NCBI GenBank assembly: GCA_030636125.1
Contig: DAOVXM010000178.1
Coordinates: forward strand, 1-6,069
Length of the DNA stretch: 6,069 nucleotides
Reading direction: 5' to 3'
From: Chloroflexota bacterium
Lineage (GTDB): Bacteria > Chloroflexota > Anaerolineae > Anaerolineales > UBA4823
A program made the translations under genes and the position numbers. Shown one piece after another: positions 1 to 5,813 of this stretch (positions are counted from its first letter, which is position 1; every line of letters begins with the position of its first letter). The notes below the pieces were generated by a model. The model saw nothing but the letters and a program-made list of their open reading frames with translations, made no database searches and was not told the origin of the DNA.

Positions 1-284
1 CAGCCATGAAACCCATCGCCACTACCCTCACACCTCAAGAAACGGTAGACCTGGCACATGGCGAGGAGACCCAGACTCGATACGAACGATCGGATTTCTG
101 CCCCGTGCCCCGCGCGGTTCCTGTCTTGGAGGCAATGGTGGCATTTGTGCTGGCAGATTCCTTGCTGGATAAATTGGGCGGCGACTCGCTGGATGAAATT
201 CGGCCTCGCTTTGAGGACCTTCGTCGAGCCCGCCTATCGGATTTATCCATCGACGGGGATGAACATATATTCTGGCCGGATTGA
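1..284 (+). CDS. aroC: Chorismate synthase, C-terminal part (gene enters from the left edge)
   Basis: This is the last 93 codons of an open frame that is already open at the window edge (first complete codon at base 3, TGA at 282-284). Chorismate synthase is an FMN-dependent cytoplasmic enzyme that converts 5-enolpyruvylshikimate-3-phosphate to chorismate, the last common step of aromatic amino-acid synthesis. What I recognise is the family's C-terminal signature: the MKPI-x-TT stretch at bases 6-26, then RSDFCPVPRAVPVLEAMVAF (bases 87-146), followed by a helix ending in LGGDSLDEI. The N-terminal three quarters, including most FMN-binding residues, lie outside the window. The next gene starts 16 nt after the stop and belongs to the same pathway, so co-transcription is likely. 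The ATG at base 6 is an internal methionine, not the start. Confidence 0.93.
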   Translation, partial: AMKPIATTLTPQETVDLAHGEETQTRYERSDFCPVPRAVPVLEAMVAFVLADSLLDKLGGDSLDEIRPRFEDLRRARLSDLSIDGDEHIFWPD

Positions 285-300
285 CCCGGCAGAAGTACGC

Positions 301-1899
301 ATGCACAAACCTGCAACCCACAGCGCTTTCCCCCTCATCTTCCTTTACGGGCCTCCCGGCAGCGGCAAAAGCTCGCTCGGTCGATTGCTGGCGAGCAACC
401 TGGAGCGCCCATTCTACGACCTAGATGAAATCATCGAAGCCCAGGCCGGCATGCATATCCATGAAATTTTTACCAGTGAAGAGGAAAGCGGTTTCCGCGC
501 CCGGGAACGAGCTGCCTTGGAAGGATTATTAGATCACACATCTGGTGTGGTTGCCCTGGGGGGAGGCGCGCTATTAGACACCGAAAATCGCCAGCAAGTA
601 GAAGCGAGCGGACGTGTGCTGTGTTTGCGAGCGCCGGCAGAAACCCTGCATAACCGCCTTCAAAAAACTTCCACCCAGCGTCCACTCCTGCGAGATGAGG
701 CCGATGACTCCCACGATAGAGAGCAATTGTTGGACTTGTTAGCGCAGCGGTCCGCTCACTATGACTCTTTCCCTCTACAACTGGACACCAACTCCAATTC
801 TCCTGAACGTGCTGCCTGGGATGCACAGGTGCGCCTGGGCTTTTTCCGGGTAAGGGGCATGGGGCAGGGATATGACGTACGCGTTTTACCCTTTGGTATA
901 GAGGACTTAGGAGGTACGCTGTTGGAGGTCGGGCTGCGCGGCCCGTTGGCGCTGGTCACCGACGAGAACGTCGCAAACTATTACGCTCCGCAAGTGATGG
1001 AAACGCTGCGCACGGCGGGACTCCCCGCCCAGCTCATCCGCATCCCTCCAGGCGAACGTTACAAGTCCATGGAAACCATAACCCAGCTTTGGGAAGGATT
1101 CTTAAGCGCAGGGGTAGAGCGGGGCAGCACTGTGATCGCTTTGGGAGGCGGCATAGTGGGGGACCTGAGCGGGTTTGCAGCAGCTACGTTTTTACGCGGT
1201 GTGTCTTGGGTTGCCCTGCCAACAACGCTCCTGGCGATGGTTGACGCCAGTCTGGGAGGAAAAACTGGTGCCAATTTACCCCAAGGCAAAAACCTGGTGG
1301 GGGCATTTCACCCTCCCCACCTGGTGTTAGCAGACCCGGTGACCTTATCCACCCTCCCAGAGGTCGAGTTGCGCAACGGGTTAGCTGAAGTGGTCAAACA
1401 CGGTGTTATTGGTGATGTGGCGTTATTTGATCTTTGCGGTCGAGGCTGGCAAGCCCTGCAGGCGGACTGGGATAATGTTGTGCGAAGAGGTATGGCAGTC
1501 AAGATCAAAATCATCGAAGAGGATCCATACGAAGGAGGCCGCCGGGCAGCCCTCAACCTGGGTCACACGATCGGCCACGCGGTGGAACTGGCTTCAGACT
1601 ATCAACTGCGGCACGGAGAAGCTGTGGCGATCGGTATGGTCGCCGAAGCTCGCCTGGCCGAGCGGCTGGGCCTGGCGAGTTCTGGTCTGAGCGAGACCAT
1701 CGCGGCGACCTTGAACGAACTGAGCCTGCCCACAGAAATCCCCGCCGGTCTGGACCGCCAGACGATCCAAAGGGCAATCCGAGTGGACAAAAAGCTCGCC
1801 AAAGGGAAAGTCCGCTTTGCGCTGCCGGTACGCATAGGGGAAGTGAAGACCGGCCTGGTGATCGAGGACCTGGAGGAGCAATTATGGACCCTGTTTTAG
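301..1899 (+). CDS. aroKB: Bifunctional shikimate kinase / 3-dehydroquinate synthase fusion
   Basis: A 532-residue fusion. The shikimate kinase half (about residues 10-175) has the P-loop GPPGSGKS at 17-24, the shikimate-binding D-x-D at 40-42 and R66, the GGG loop at 87-89, the lid RPLL at 127-130, and a late R-x3-Y at 150-154. The dehydroquinate synthase half (about 190-532) has GE-x2-KS at 251-256, LGGGIVGD at 281-288, PTTLLA and DAS-x-GGKTG at 307-323, and AE-x2-KHG at 362-368. It also has NLGHTIGHAVE at 419-429, HGEAV at 438-442 and the late DKK at 496-498. By family knowledge E363, H422 and H438 are the zinc ligands, and the enzyme uses NAD+ to convert DAHP to 3-dehydroquinate. The kinase makes shikimate 3-phosphate. 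Both halves look intact. I chose ATG 301 because the P-loop then begins at residue 17, as usual for the kinase. An in-frame ATG at 259 would overlap aroC by 26 nt and cannot be excluded. Neither start has a strong Shine-Dalgarno. Confidence 0.94.
   Translation: MHKPATHSAFPLIFLYGPPGSGKSSLGRLLASNLERPFYDLDEIIEAQAGMHIHEIFTSEEESGFRARERAALEGLLDHTSGVVALGGGALLDTENRQQVEASGRVLCLRAPAETLHNRLQKTSTQRPLLRDEADDSHDREQLLDLLAQRSAHYDSFPLQLDTNSNSPERAAWDAQVRLGFFRVRGMGQGYDVRVLPFGIEDLGGTLLEVGLRGPLALVTDENVANYYAPQVMETLRTAGLPAQLIRIPPGERYKSMETITQLWEGFLSAGVERGSTVIALGGGIVGDLSGFAAATFLRGVSWVALPTTLLAMVDASLGGKTGANLPQGKNLVGAFHPPHLVLADPVTLSTLPEVELRNGLAEVVKHGVIGDVALFDLCGRGWQALQADWDNVVRRGMAVKIKIIEEDPYEGGRRAALNLGHTIGHAVELASDYQLRHGEAVAIGMVAEARLAERLGLASSGLSETIAATLNELSLPTEIPAGLDRQTIQRAIRVDKKLAKGKVRFALPVRIGEVKTGLVIEDLEEQLWTLF
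1872..1878 (+). promoter_or_regulatory. Shine-Dalgarno of aroQ
   Basis: GGAGGAG lies 5 nt before ATG 1884, inside the last codons of the aroKB fusion. It fixes the aroQ start, and with it the 16-nt overlap with the upstream gene, an arrangement that favours translational coupling. Confidence 0.85.
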
Positions 1900-2327
1900 T
1901 GCTTCACGGCCCAAATATGAACCTGTTGGGGCAGCGCGAACCAGAAGTCTACGGGCACCTGACGCTGGCCGATATTGATCGCCGATTAGTGGCAAGCGGG
2001 CAGGAACTAGGTTTAGAGGTGCGCACCTCCCAATCTAACACTGAGGGGGCACTGATCGACAGACTCCATGCAGCAAGAGACTGGGCTGCGGGAGTGGTCT
2101 TCAATCCCGGGGGCTATACACATACTTCAGTCGCTTTACGGGATGCGGTGGTCGCCATCGAGTTACCGGTGATAGAGGTACATTTGTCGAACGTGCAAGC
2201 TCGTGAGGAATTCCGCCGCCACTCGATGATCGCACCAGTCTGCGTGGGCACTATCGCCGGCTTCGGCTGGCGCTCATATCTCTTAGCTTTTTTGGCCCTG
2301 AAAGAGATTATCAGGCCAAGCGGATGA
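1884..2327 (+). CDS. aroQ: Type II 3-dehydroquinate dehydratase
   Basis: A 147-residue protein, the normal length for the small dodecameric type II dehydroquinase, which removes water from 3-dehydroquinate to give 3-dehydroshikimate (shikimate pathway step 3) in the cytoplasm. The family motifs are all present in order: HGPNMNLLGQREPEVYG at residues 8-24, containing the expected catalytic Tyr23 and the active-loop Arg18; SNTEG at 51-55; NPGGYTHTSVALRDA at 74-88, with substrate-binding Asn74 and His80; EVHLSN at 98-103, with the general acid/base His100; and REEFRRHS at 107-114, with Arg111. It overlaps the end of the upstream fusion gene by 16 nt in another frame, so it is almost certainly in the same operon. 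Its product is used two steps before the kinase half of that fusion. It is probably the last gene of the operon, since the next open frame is on the other strand and ends 2 nt away. Confidence 0.96.
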   Translation: MDPVLVLHGPNMNLLGQREPEVYGHLTLADIDRRLVASGQELGLEVRTSQSNTEGALIDRLHAARDWAAGVVFNPGGYTHTSVALRDAVVAIELPVIEVHLSNVQAREEFRRHSMIAPVCVGTIAGFGWRSYLLAFLALKEIIRPSG

Positions 2328-2329
2328 CA

Positions 2330-2665
2330 TCAGCGGGAACTTAGTATCAAAGGTACCAGGACTCGCCAATTAATCTGGAATGACCAGACCTGCGACCAAT
2401 CGCCCGTACCGGCAGTTGTGGTGGCCCGAACCCGCCAGTAATAAGTTCCCCCTCCCAGTGGGCTACCAGGGGTAAAAGTTGGCGTAGACGTAGTTCCGCC
2501 AGCTGACAGTTCGTTGAAATCCGGGCTTGCACTGATTTCAATTTCGTAGATAGGATCAACTCCAACGAGCGCCCAGCGAAAAGCAGGTGGGTCATTCAGC
2601 ATCACTTCCCCATCAATGGGTGATATGAGCTGCGGGGCTGGTGGCGGCAGGACGGTACCCTCAAA
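2330..2665 (-). pseudogene. C-terminal remnant of an exported protein with a fibronectin III-like domain
   Basis: The minus-strand frame is open from 2869 down to a TGA at 2332-2330, but only the last 105-110 residues look like protein. They begin with a Pro-rich linker (VLPPPAP) and continue as one FN3-like beta domain: the LISP-x-DG opening, an FRW strand, YEIEIS plus SPDF, then GTYYWRVRA and WSQVWSFQI, the usual last strands. The tail RVLVPLILSSR is a hydrophobic patch with terminal basic residues. I recall such '(V/Y)LP(L/I)(V/I)-x-R' ends from many Chloroflexota surface proteins. No convincing start exists: upstream residues overlap the reductase gene's 5' end antisense, show no signal peptide, and the only alternative start (TTG at 2701-2699) has no ribosome site. 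I therefore read it as the 3' end of a larger secreted-protein gene whose front was lost. The domain call is secure; the fragment's upstream limit is approximate. Confidence 0.6.
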
Positions 2666-2699
2666 ATAAGCGATCAGCGCAGTGCTATGGCGCGCCAGC

Positions 2700-2719
2700 A
2701 AGGAAAGGAGTAATCGATA
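2700..2719 (+). promoter_or_regulatory. Strong Shine-Dalgarno followed by an ATA in the reductase frame (candidate true start)
   Basis: A purine-rich AAGGAAAGGAG at 2700-2710 is followed, after a 6-nt spacer (TAATCG), by ATA at 2717-2719, in frame with the crotonyl-CoA carboxylase/reductase gene. The spacer begins with TAA, so the frame cannot be extended further upstream. The codons between 2717 and 2777 read [19 protein letters not shown] after the ATA, which resembles the N-terminal PPLG-x-VPK segment that precedes the MYA-x-VIR motif in related enzymes. An ATG here would be a textbook start. ATA may be a rare start codon, a point mutation of ATG, or an error in the sequence. Confidence 0.55.
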
Positions 2720-2776
2720 AAAACAACCGCGGTTCCAATAGGGACACTTCCACCGGTCGGAGAAGTTCCAAAGAAG

Positions 2777-3964
2777 ATGTACGCCCAGGTCATCCGGCCT
2801 GAGCGCTATGGCGACCCACGTAGGGCCTTTCAGGTTGAGATGGTTGACGTGCCCGCACTTAAACCGCATGAGGTGTTAATCGGCGCTATGGCGGCTGGGA
2901 TTAACTACAATAACGTCTGGGCCGCACAGGGCATCCCGATAGATGTGATCCGTATCCGCCAGAAAATGGGTGAACCCTATGACTTCCATATTGGCGGCAG
3001 CGATGTGGCAGGTATCGTTTACGCGGTCGGTGATGCTGTAGATAACGTTTCCATCGGGGATGCAGTGGTCGTCCACCACGGCTATTGGGACCTTGATGAC
3101 CCCTGGGTTAAAGCTGGTAAAGACCCCATGCTGGCGCCATCGGCAAGGATCTGGGGATACAACACCAACTTCGGTTCCTTCGGTCAATTTTGTGTAGCGC
3201 AGTCTCACCAGGTGTTGCCCAAAGCCTCACACCTGACCTGGGAAGAGGCTGCTGCGCCGACACTCGTTGGTACAACGGCTTACCGTATGCTATTCGGCTG
3301 GAAAGGCAACATGCTAAAAGAGGGGGATGTTGTGCTCGTCTGGGGCGGTTCCGGTGGACTCGGCAGCCAGGCAATCCAACTGGCTACGGTGCACGGTGCG
3401 CGCGCCATAGCAGTTGTCTCGGAGGACGACCGCGGTGAATACTGCAAGAAGCTCGGCGCAGTGGGTTATATCAACCGCCGGGACTTCTCTCATTGGGGTA
3501 TACCCCCACATTGGACGGATACTGACGGGCAGAAGGAATGGGTAGCTGGGTGCAGAGCTTTCGGCAAGGCTATCTGGGAGGTATTGGGCGAACAGCGTAA
3601 CCCCAACATCGTATTCGAACACCCTGGTGAATTAACCATACCGACCAGCATATTTGTCTGTGAAGCGGGTGGCATGGTGGTCATTAGTGCCGGGACCACG
3701 GGCTACACAGCCTCCGTGGATCTGCGTTACCATTGGGTGCGCCAGAAACGTCTCCAGGGCTCGCATGGAACGAATGACCAACAGGCGGCAGCCTACAACC
3801 AATTGGTTATTGAAGATAAGATCGACCCTTGCCTGGGTCAAGTCTACGCCTTCGAAGATATCGGTCAAGCTCACTATAACATGCAGCAAGGCAAAACAGT
3901 CTTCGGAAACAGGGTGGCGCTAGTAGACGCGCCACAGCCCGGATTAGGAAGAAAATTGGAGTAA
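2777..3964 (+). CDS. ccr: Crotonyl-CoA carboxylase/reductase family enzyme (enoyl-CoA carboxylase/reductase)
   Basis: A 395-residue medium-chain dehydrogenase/reductase protein counted from ATG 2777, or 415 if translation begins at 2717. Family members reduce crotonyl-CoA with NADPH while adding CO2 to give ethylmalonyl-CoA, for the ethylmalonyl-CoA pathway or for polyketide extender units. Visible landmarks are [14 protein letters not shown] at the start, GINYNNVW at 41-48, HIGGSD at 71-76, RIWGYNT at 124-130, [10 protein letters not shown] at 154-163, the nucleotide-binding [10 protein letters not shown] at 188-197, FEHPGE at 280-285, AGTTGY at 305-310 and GSHGTN at 328-333. The C-terminus looks complete. 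Two oddities: family-like sequence continues upstream of ATG 2777 to an ATA (see separate entry), and the CO2-pocket motifs read WGYNT and GSHGTN where I recall WG(F/Y)ET and GSHFAN. It may therefore be a non-carboxylating enoyl-CoA reductase. No other ethylmalonyl-CoA pathway gene is in the window. The start at 2777 is conservative; a weak GGAGAAG lies 11 nt before it. Confidence 0.86.
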   Translation: MYAQVIRPERYGDPRRAFQVEMVDVPALKPHEVLIGAMAAGINYNNVWAAQGIPIDVIRIRQKMGEPYDFHIGGSDVAGIVYAVGDAVDNVSIGDAVVVHHGYWDLDDPWVKAGKDPMLAPSARIWGYNTNFGSFGQFCVAQSHQVLPKASHLTWEEAAAPTLVGTTAYRMLFGWKGNMLKEGDVVLVWGGSGGLGSQAIQLATVHGARAIAVVSEDDRGEYCKKLGAVGYINRRDFSHWGIPPHWTDTDGQKEWVAGCRAFGKAIWEVLGEQRNPNIVFEHPGELTIPTSIFVCEAGGMVVISAGTTGYTASVDLRYHWVRQKRLQGSHGTNDQQAAAYNQLVIEDKIDPCLGQVYAFEDIGQAHYNMQQGKTVFGNRVALVDAPQPGLGRKLE

Positions 3965-3971
3965 TTTAGGG

Positions 3972-3977
3972 TATAAT
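3972..3977 (+). promoter_or_regulatory. -10 box of the DUF1269 gene promoter
   Basis: A perfect TATAAT stands 7 nt after the reductase stop codon. It would give a transcription start near 3984 and a leader of about 75 nt before ATG 4060. I find no good -35 hexamer at 16-18 nt spacing (the sequence there is A-rich, around 3948-3955) and no TG extension, so the promoter may need an activator or use another sigma contact. It suggests the DUF1269 gene is transcribed independently of the reductase. Confidence 0.5.
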
Positions 3978-4000
3978 GTCGACTCGATACCACATAAGCG

Positions 4001-4028
4001 TGGGATGTGAACATAAAGATCACTCCCA
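4001..4028 (+). promoter_or_regulatory. Hairpin in the 5' leader of the DUF1269 gene
   Basis: TGGGATGTGA (4001-4010) can pair with TCACTCCCA (4020-4028) around a 9-nt loop. The stem is nine base pairs with a single bulged T. It is followed at once by the 10-bp palindrome ATAAATTTAT (4028-4037) and then, after a short gap, the ribosome site. The position between a -10 box and the start codon suggests an mRNA-stabilising or regulatory hairpin. It matches no riboswitch class I know, and the palindrome could equally be a protein-binding site. Confidence 0.35.
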
Positions 4029-4059
4029 TAAATTTATTACACAATATAGGAGATATAAA

Positions 4060-4806
4060 ATGAGTGAAGTACCTGTACAACTGATCGTAGCAGCATTCAA
4101 GGATGAGAAGGCCGCTGATGAGGCCTTGAAAGCGCTCAAGCAAGCCAAGAAAGACAAGCTGATCCGCATCCAGGACGCCGCCGTAATCCGCAAGGACGAA
4201 AAAGGCAAACTGCATATTAAAGAGACGGCTGATGTAGGCGGCGGCAAAGGCGCCGCCTTCGGTGGTGTGGTCGGTGCAACAATCGGTCTGGTGGCTGGGC
4301 CCTTGCTGGTAGTCCCTGCTGTGGTAGGCGCATTAATCGGCGGCCTGACAGCTAAGCTGGTTGACACCGGCTTTTCGGATGAACGCCTGAAGCAGATTGG
4401 CGAGGGGCTGGAGCCGGGCTCCTCGGCTATTATCGCGGTTGTAGAGCACAGATGGGTCGAAGAGGTGCGCAAAGAGATGGAAGAGGCTGGCGCTGATTTG
4501 ATGACCGAGGCGCTCAAGGCTGACATCGCCGAACAGCTCGAAGCAGGCCATGAAGTAGCTTACACAGCTATTTCCACCCAGGAGGGCTTTGCTGCCAAGC
4601 GCGTCGCCGGAAATGAAGAAGAGGTCGAAGTTGGAGCGATCTTCGTAAGCGACGATGAGGTTGTGGGTGGACGCTATGTCGCCACAGAGAAAGGCTTTGC
4701 GGTGATCGCCGCTGAAGCCGACGCGGAAGGCGTTACCGTCGTTGAAGCGGAAGGCACCTTTGAAGACGAAGAGGGTGAAGAAACTGCTTCCGAGGAAGAG
4801 AAATAA
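4060..4806 (+). CDS. DUF1269 domain protein with acidic C-terminal extension
   Basis: A 248-residue protein. The start is fixed by AGGAGA at 4048-4053, 6 nt before the ATG. The first 160 residues match the DUF1269 pattern: a beta strand LIVAAF at 8-13; the helix ADEALKALKQAKKD; DAAVIRKDEKGKLHIKE at 39-55; a glycine-rich hydrophobic segment GGGKGAAFGG through LIGGLTAKL at 60-100, which could be a membrane hairpin; GFSD at 104-107; LEPGSSAIIAVVEH at 117-130; and a charged helix to about 160. The function of this family is unknown. It is often described as membrane-associated, and I add no function. Residues 162-248 form an extra tail rich in Glu, Asp, Val and Ala that ends in a run of acidic residues; it may contain two diverged copies of a unit starting T-x2-GFA (172-177 and 209-214). 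The gene has its own -10 box and terminator, so it looks monocistronic. Confidence 0.85.
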   Translation: MSEVPVQLIVAAFKDEKAADEALKALKQAKKDKLIRIQDAAVIRKDEKGKLHIKETADVGGGKGAAFGGVVGATIGLVAGPLLVVPAVVGALIGGLTAKLVDTGFSDERLKQIGEGLEPGSSAIIAVVEHRWVEEVRKEMEEAGADLMTEALKADIAEQLEAGHEVAYTAISTQEGFAAKRVAGNEEEVEVGAIFVSDDEVVGGRYVATEKGFAVIAAEADAEGVTVVEAEGTFEDEEGEETASEEEK

Positions 4807-4820
4807 TCACCATCTAATTT

Positions 4821-4848
4821 ATGCACCCCAACTCAATTGGGTTTGCAT
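4821..4848 (+). repeat. Imperfect hairpin downstream of the DUF1269 gene
   Basis: ATGCA (4821-4825) pairs with TGCAT (4844-4848), and inside it CCCAA pairs with TTGGG around the loop CTCAA, with a small internal loop between the two stems. It lies 15 nt after the stop codon. It has no T-tract, so it is not itself a typical terminator. It may protect the 3' end of the message upstream of the real terminator. Confidence 0.4.
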
Positions 4849-4875
4849 TCCAACAATTTATCAACTCTAGTTACT

Positions 4876-4925
4876 GCCCCCTTACTCTCAGGACAACTTT
4901 CGGTAGCAAGGGGGCTTATATTTTT
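4876..4925 (+). terminator. Rho-independent terminator of the DUF1269 gene
   Basis: GCCCCCTT (4876-4883) and AAGGGGGC (4908-4915) form a perfect 8-bp GC-rich stem around a 24-nt loop, followed by TTATATTTTT (4916-4925). The loop is longer than usual, but the strong stem and T-tract make a terminator the best reading. It closes the transcription unit that starts at the -10 box near 3972. Confidence 0.8.
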
Positions 4926-5084
4926 AAGTGAAGCATAAGTATCACTCATAACAACAACTACTCCCTTTCCTACTCAAACCACCCTCTTCTAAGGTGTCAA
5001 ACAATAATATCGTGTAATCTAATCCAGCAAAATCCCCGTACATCTCTAACCAAAAAATACTAAACCCAAAGTACAATTACATTG
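4926..5084. other. AT-rich, C-containing intergenic spacer
   Basis: No open frame of note. The + strand is unusually poor in G between about 4940 and 5080, rich in A, C and CT runs. Apart from a candidate -10 box near its right end I see no operator, repeat or RNA structure that stands out. Confidence 0.5.
5072..5077 (+). promoter_or_regulatory. Candidate -10 box giving a leaderless sensor mRNA
   Basis: TACAAT ends 7 nt before ATG 5085, so a transcript starting at the usual distance would begin on or next to the start codon. There is no Shine-Dalgarno in the 20 nt before the ATG, which fits leaderless translation. No clear -35 hexamer is visible at 17 nt spacing. Confidence 0.4.
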
Positions 5085-5798
5085 ATGAAATCCTATTTCG
5101 ATGTTCACAGCCTGCCGGTGCAGATGATCTTAAGCTTCATTGGGGTGGTTTTACTGACCGTGGCGGCTGTGGGAATACCTGCAATTTGGCTCATCCGGGA
5201 TCAATTGGATCGCCAGGCCTGGTCGCAAGTTGACCAGGGGCGACGTGCTGCGTTGGCCCTCTATGGGGCTAAACGAAGCGAGATGGAGGACCTGGCAATG
5301 CTTACTGCTCAGCGTCCAACGCTACTTGAGTTATTAGAACAGGAAAATTGGGACGCGCTAGGGGATTACTTGGGGACGCTCAAGACAGGCGCTGGACTAG
5401 ACCTGGTGGTCGTGTGCAACTCTTCCCACGAAACCATCGCATCCACGGACTCATCCCTCCCCATTGATCCTTGCTACACGTGGGCTAACGGCGCATATCA
5501 GGTACTCTCTACAGTATCGTCCCCTAAGGTATGGCTCACCGCCACCCATCCCGTTGAGCGTGCTGCTGGTGGTGCGGCGGAGGTGCTGGTCGGGGTGGTG
5601 TTGGATGACGATTTCACATCTCAGATGCAAAACGAGACCGGGTTAGACCACACCATATGGGCAGGTGACCAACCCGCAGCAACTAGCTTTGCCATAGGTA
5701 TCGAGCATTTTAATCTAGACTCCCACCAAGATATATCTTCCAACGCCGCCGAGGAGAGCGTTTACAGCACTTTCGAATTCGCGGGTCAACCCTATTAA
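5085..5798 (+). CDS. Membrane-anchored extracytoplasmic sensor domain, C-terminally truncated
   Basis: A 237-residue protein (238 if TTG 5082 is used). One strong transmembrane helix spans about residues 11-37 (VQMILSFIGVVLLTVAAVGI at its core), followed by the juxtamembrane IRDQLDRQAWSQVDQGRRAA and a helical stretch to about residue 100. Then comes a mixed alpha/beta region containing LDLVVVCN (105-112) and EVLVGVVLDDDF (166-177). This resembles the periplasmic, Cache-like input region of sensor histidine kinases or similar receptors. The protein ends at FEFAGQPY. In such proteins I expect the domain to continue for some tens of residues, then a second transmembrane helix, HAMP and an output domain; none of these exist here. 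The TAA stop is the first three bases of an inverted-repeat element, so the gene appears interrupted. As it stands the product could sense but not signal. Whether it was a histidine kinase or another receptor cannot be told. Confidence 0.65.
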   Translation: MKSYFDVHSLPVQMILSFIGVVLLTVAAVGIPAIWLIRDQLDRQAWSQVDQGRRAALALYGAKRSEMEDLAMLTAQRPTLLELLEQENWDALGDYLGTLKTGAGLDLVVVCNSSHETIASTDSSLPIDPCYTWANGAYQVLSTVSSPKVWLTATHPVERAAGGAAEVLVGVVLDDDFTSQMQNETGLDHTIWAGDQPAATSFAIGIEHFNLDSHQDISSNAAEESVYSTFEFAGQPY

Positions 5799-5813
5799 CC
5801 AATGGTGCTAGTT
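5796..5813 (+). repeat. Left terminal inverted repeat of the MITE-like element
   Basis: An 18-bp repeat whose first three bases, TAA, serve as the stop codon of the sensor gene. It differs from the right copy only at two adjacent positions (AA here, TT in the reverse complement of the right end). Confidence 0.65.

Noticed and set aside
58..300. Upstream extension of the kinase-synthase frame to ATG 58
   Set aside because: The first 81 residues run through the aroC coding region in another frame and have no kinase-like sequence; the P-loop spacing fits a start at 301 (or 259).
2666..2869. The front 68 residues of the minus-strand FN3 frame as real protein
   Set aside because: This stretch is antisense to the reductase start, Cys/Trp/Arg-rich without signal peptide or domain, and its ATG 2869 lies inside the reductase coding sequence.
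3314..3622. Minus-strand frames inside the reductase gene
   Set aside because: They are antisense to conserved reductase motifs and show no domain, start signal or ribosome site.
3956..3961. TTGGAG as the -35 box for the TATAAT at 3972
   Set aside because: The spacing is only 10 nt, too short for a sigma-70 type promoter.
3976..4059. Longer DUF1269 protein starting at ATG 3976
   Set aside because: That ATG overlaps the -10 box, has no ribosome site, and adds residues unlike the family; ATG 4060 has a good Shine-Dalgarno.
4020..4526. 168-residue minus-strand frame opposite the DUF1269 gene
   Set aside because: It is a Ser/Ala/Pro-rich shadow of a well-supported gene with no recognisable motif.
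4926..5084. Small RNA gene or CRISPR leader in the G-poor spacer
   Set aside because: There are no direct repeats at regular spacing, no second terminator and no clear promoter apart from the one that serves the sensor gene.
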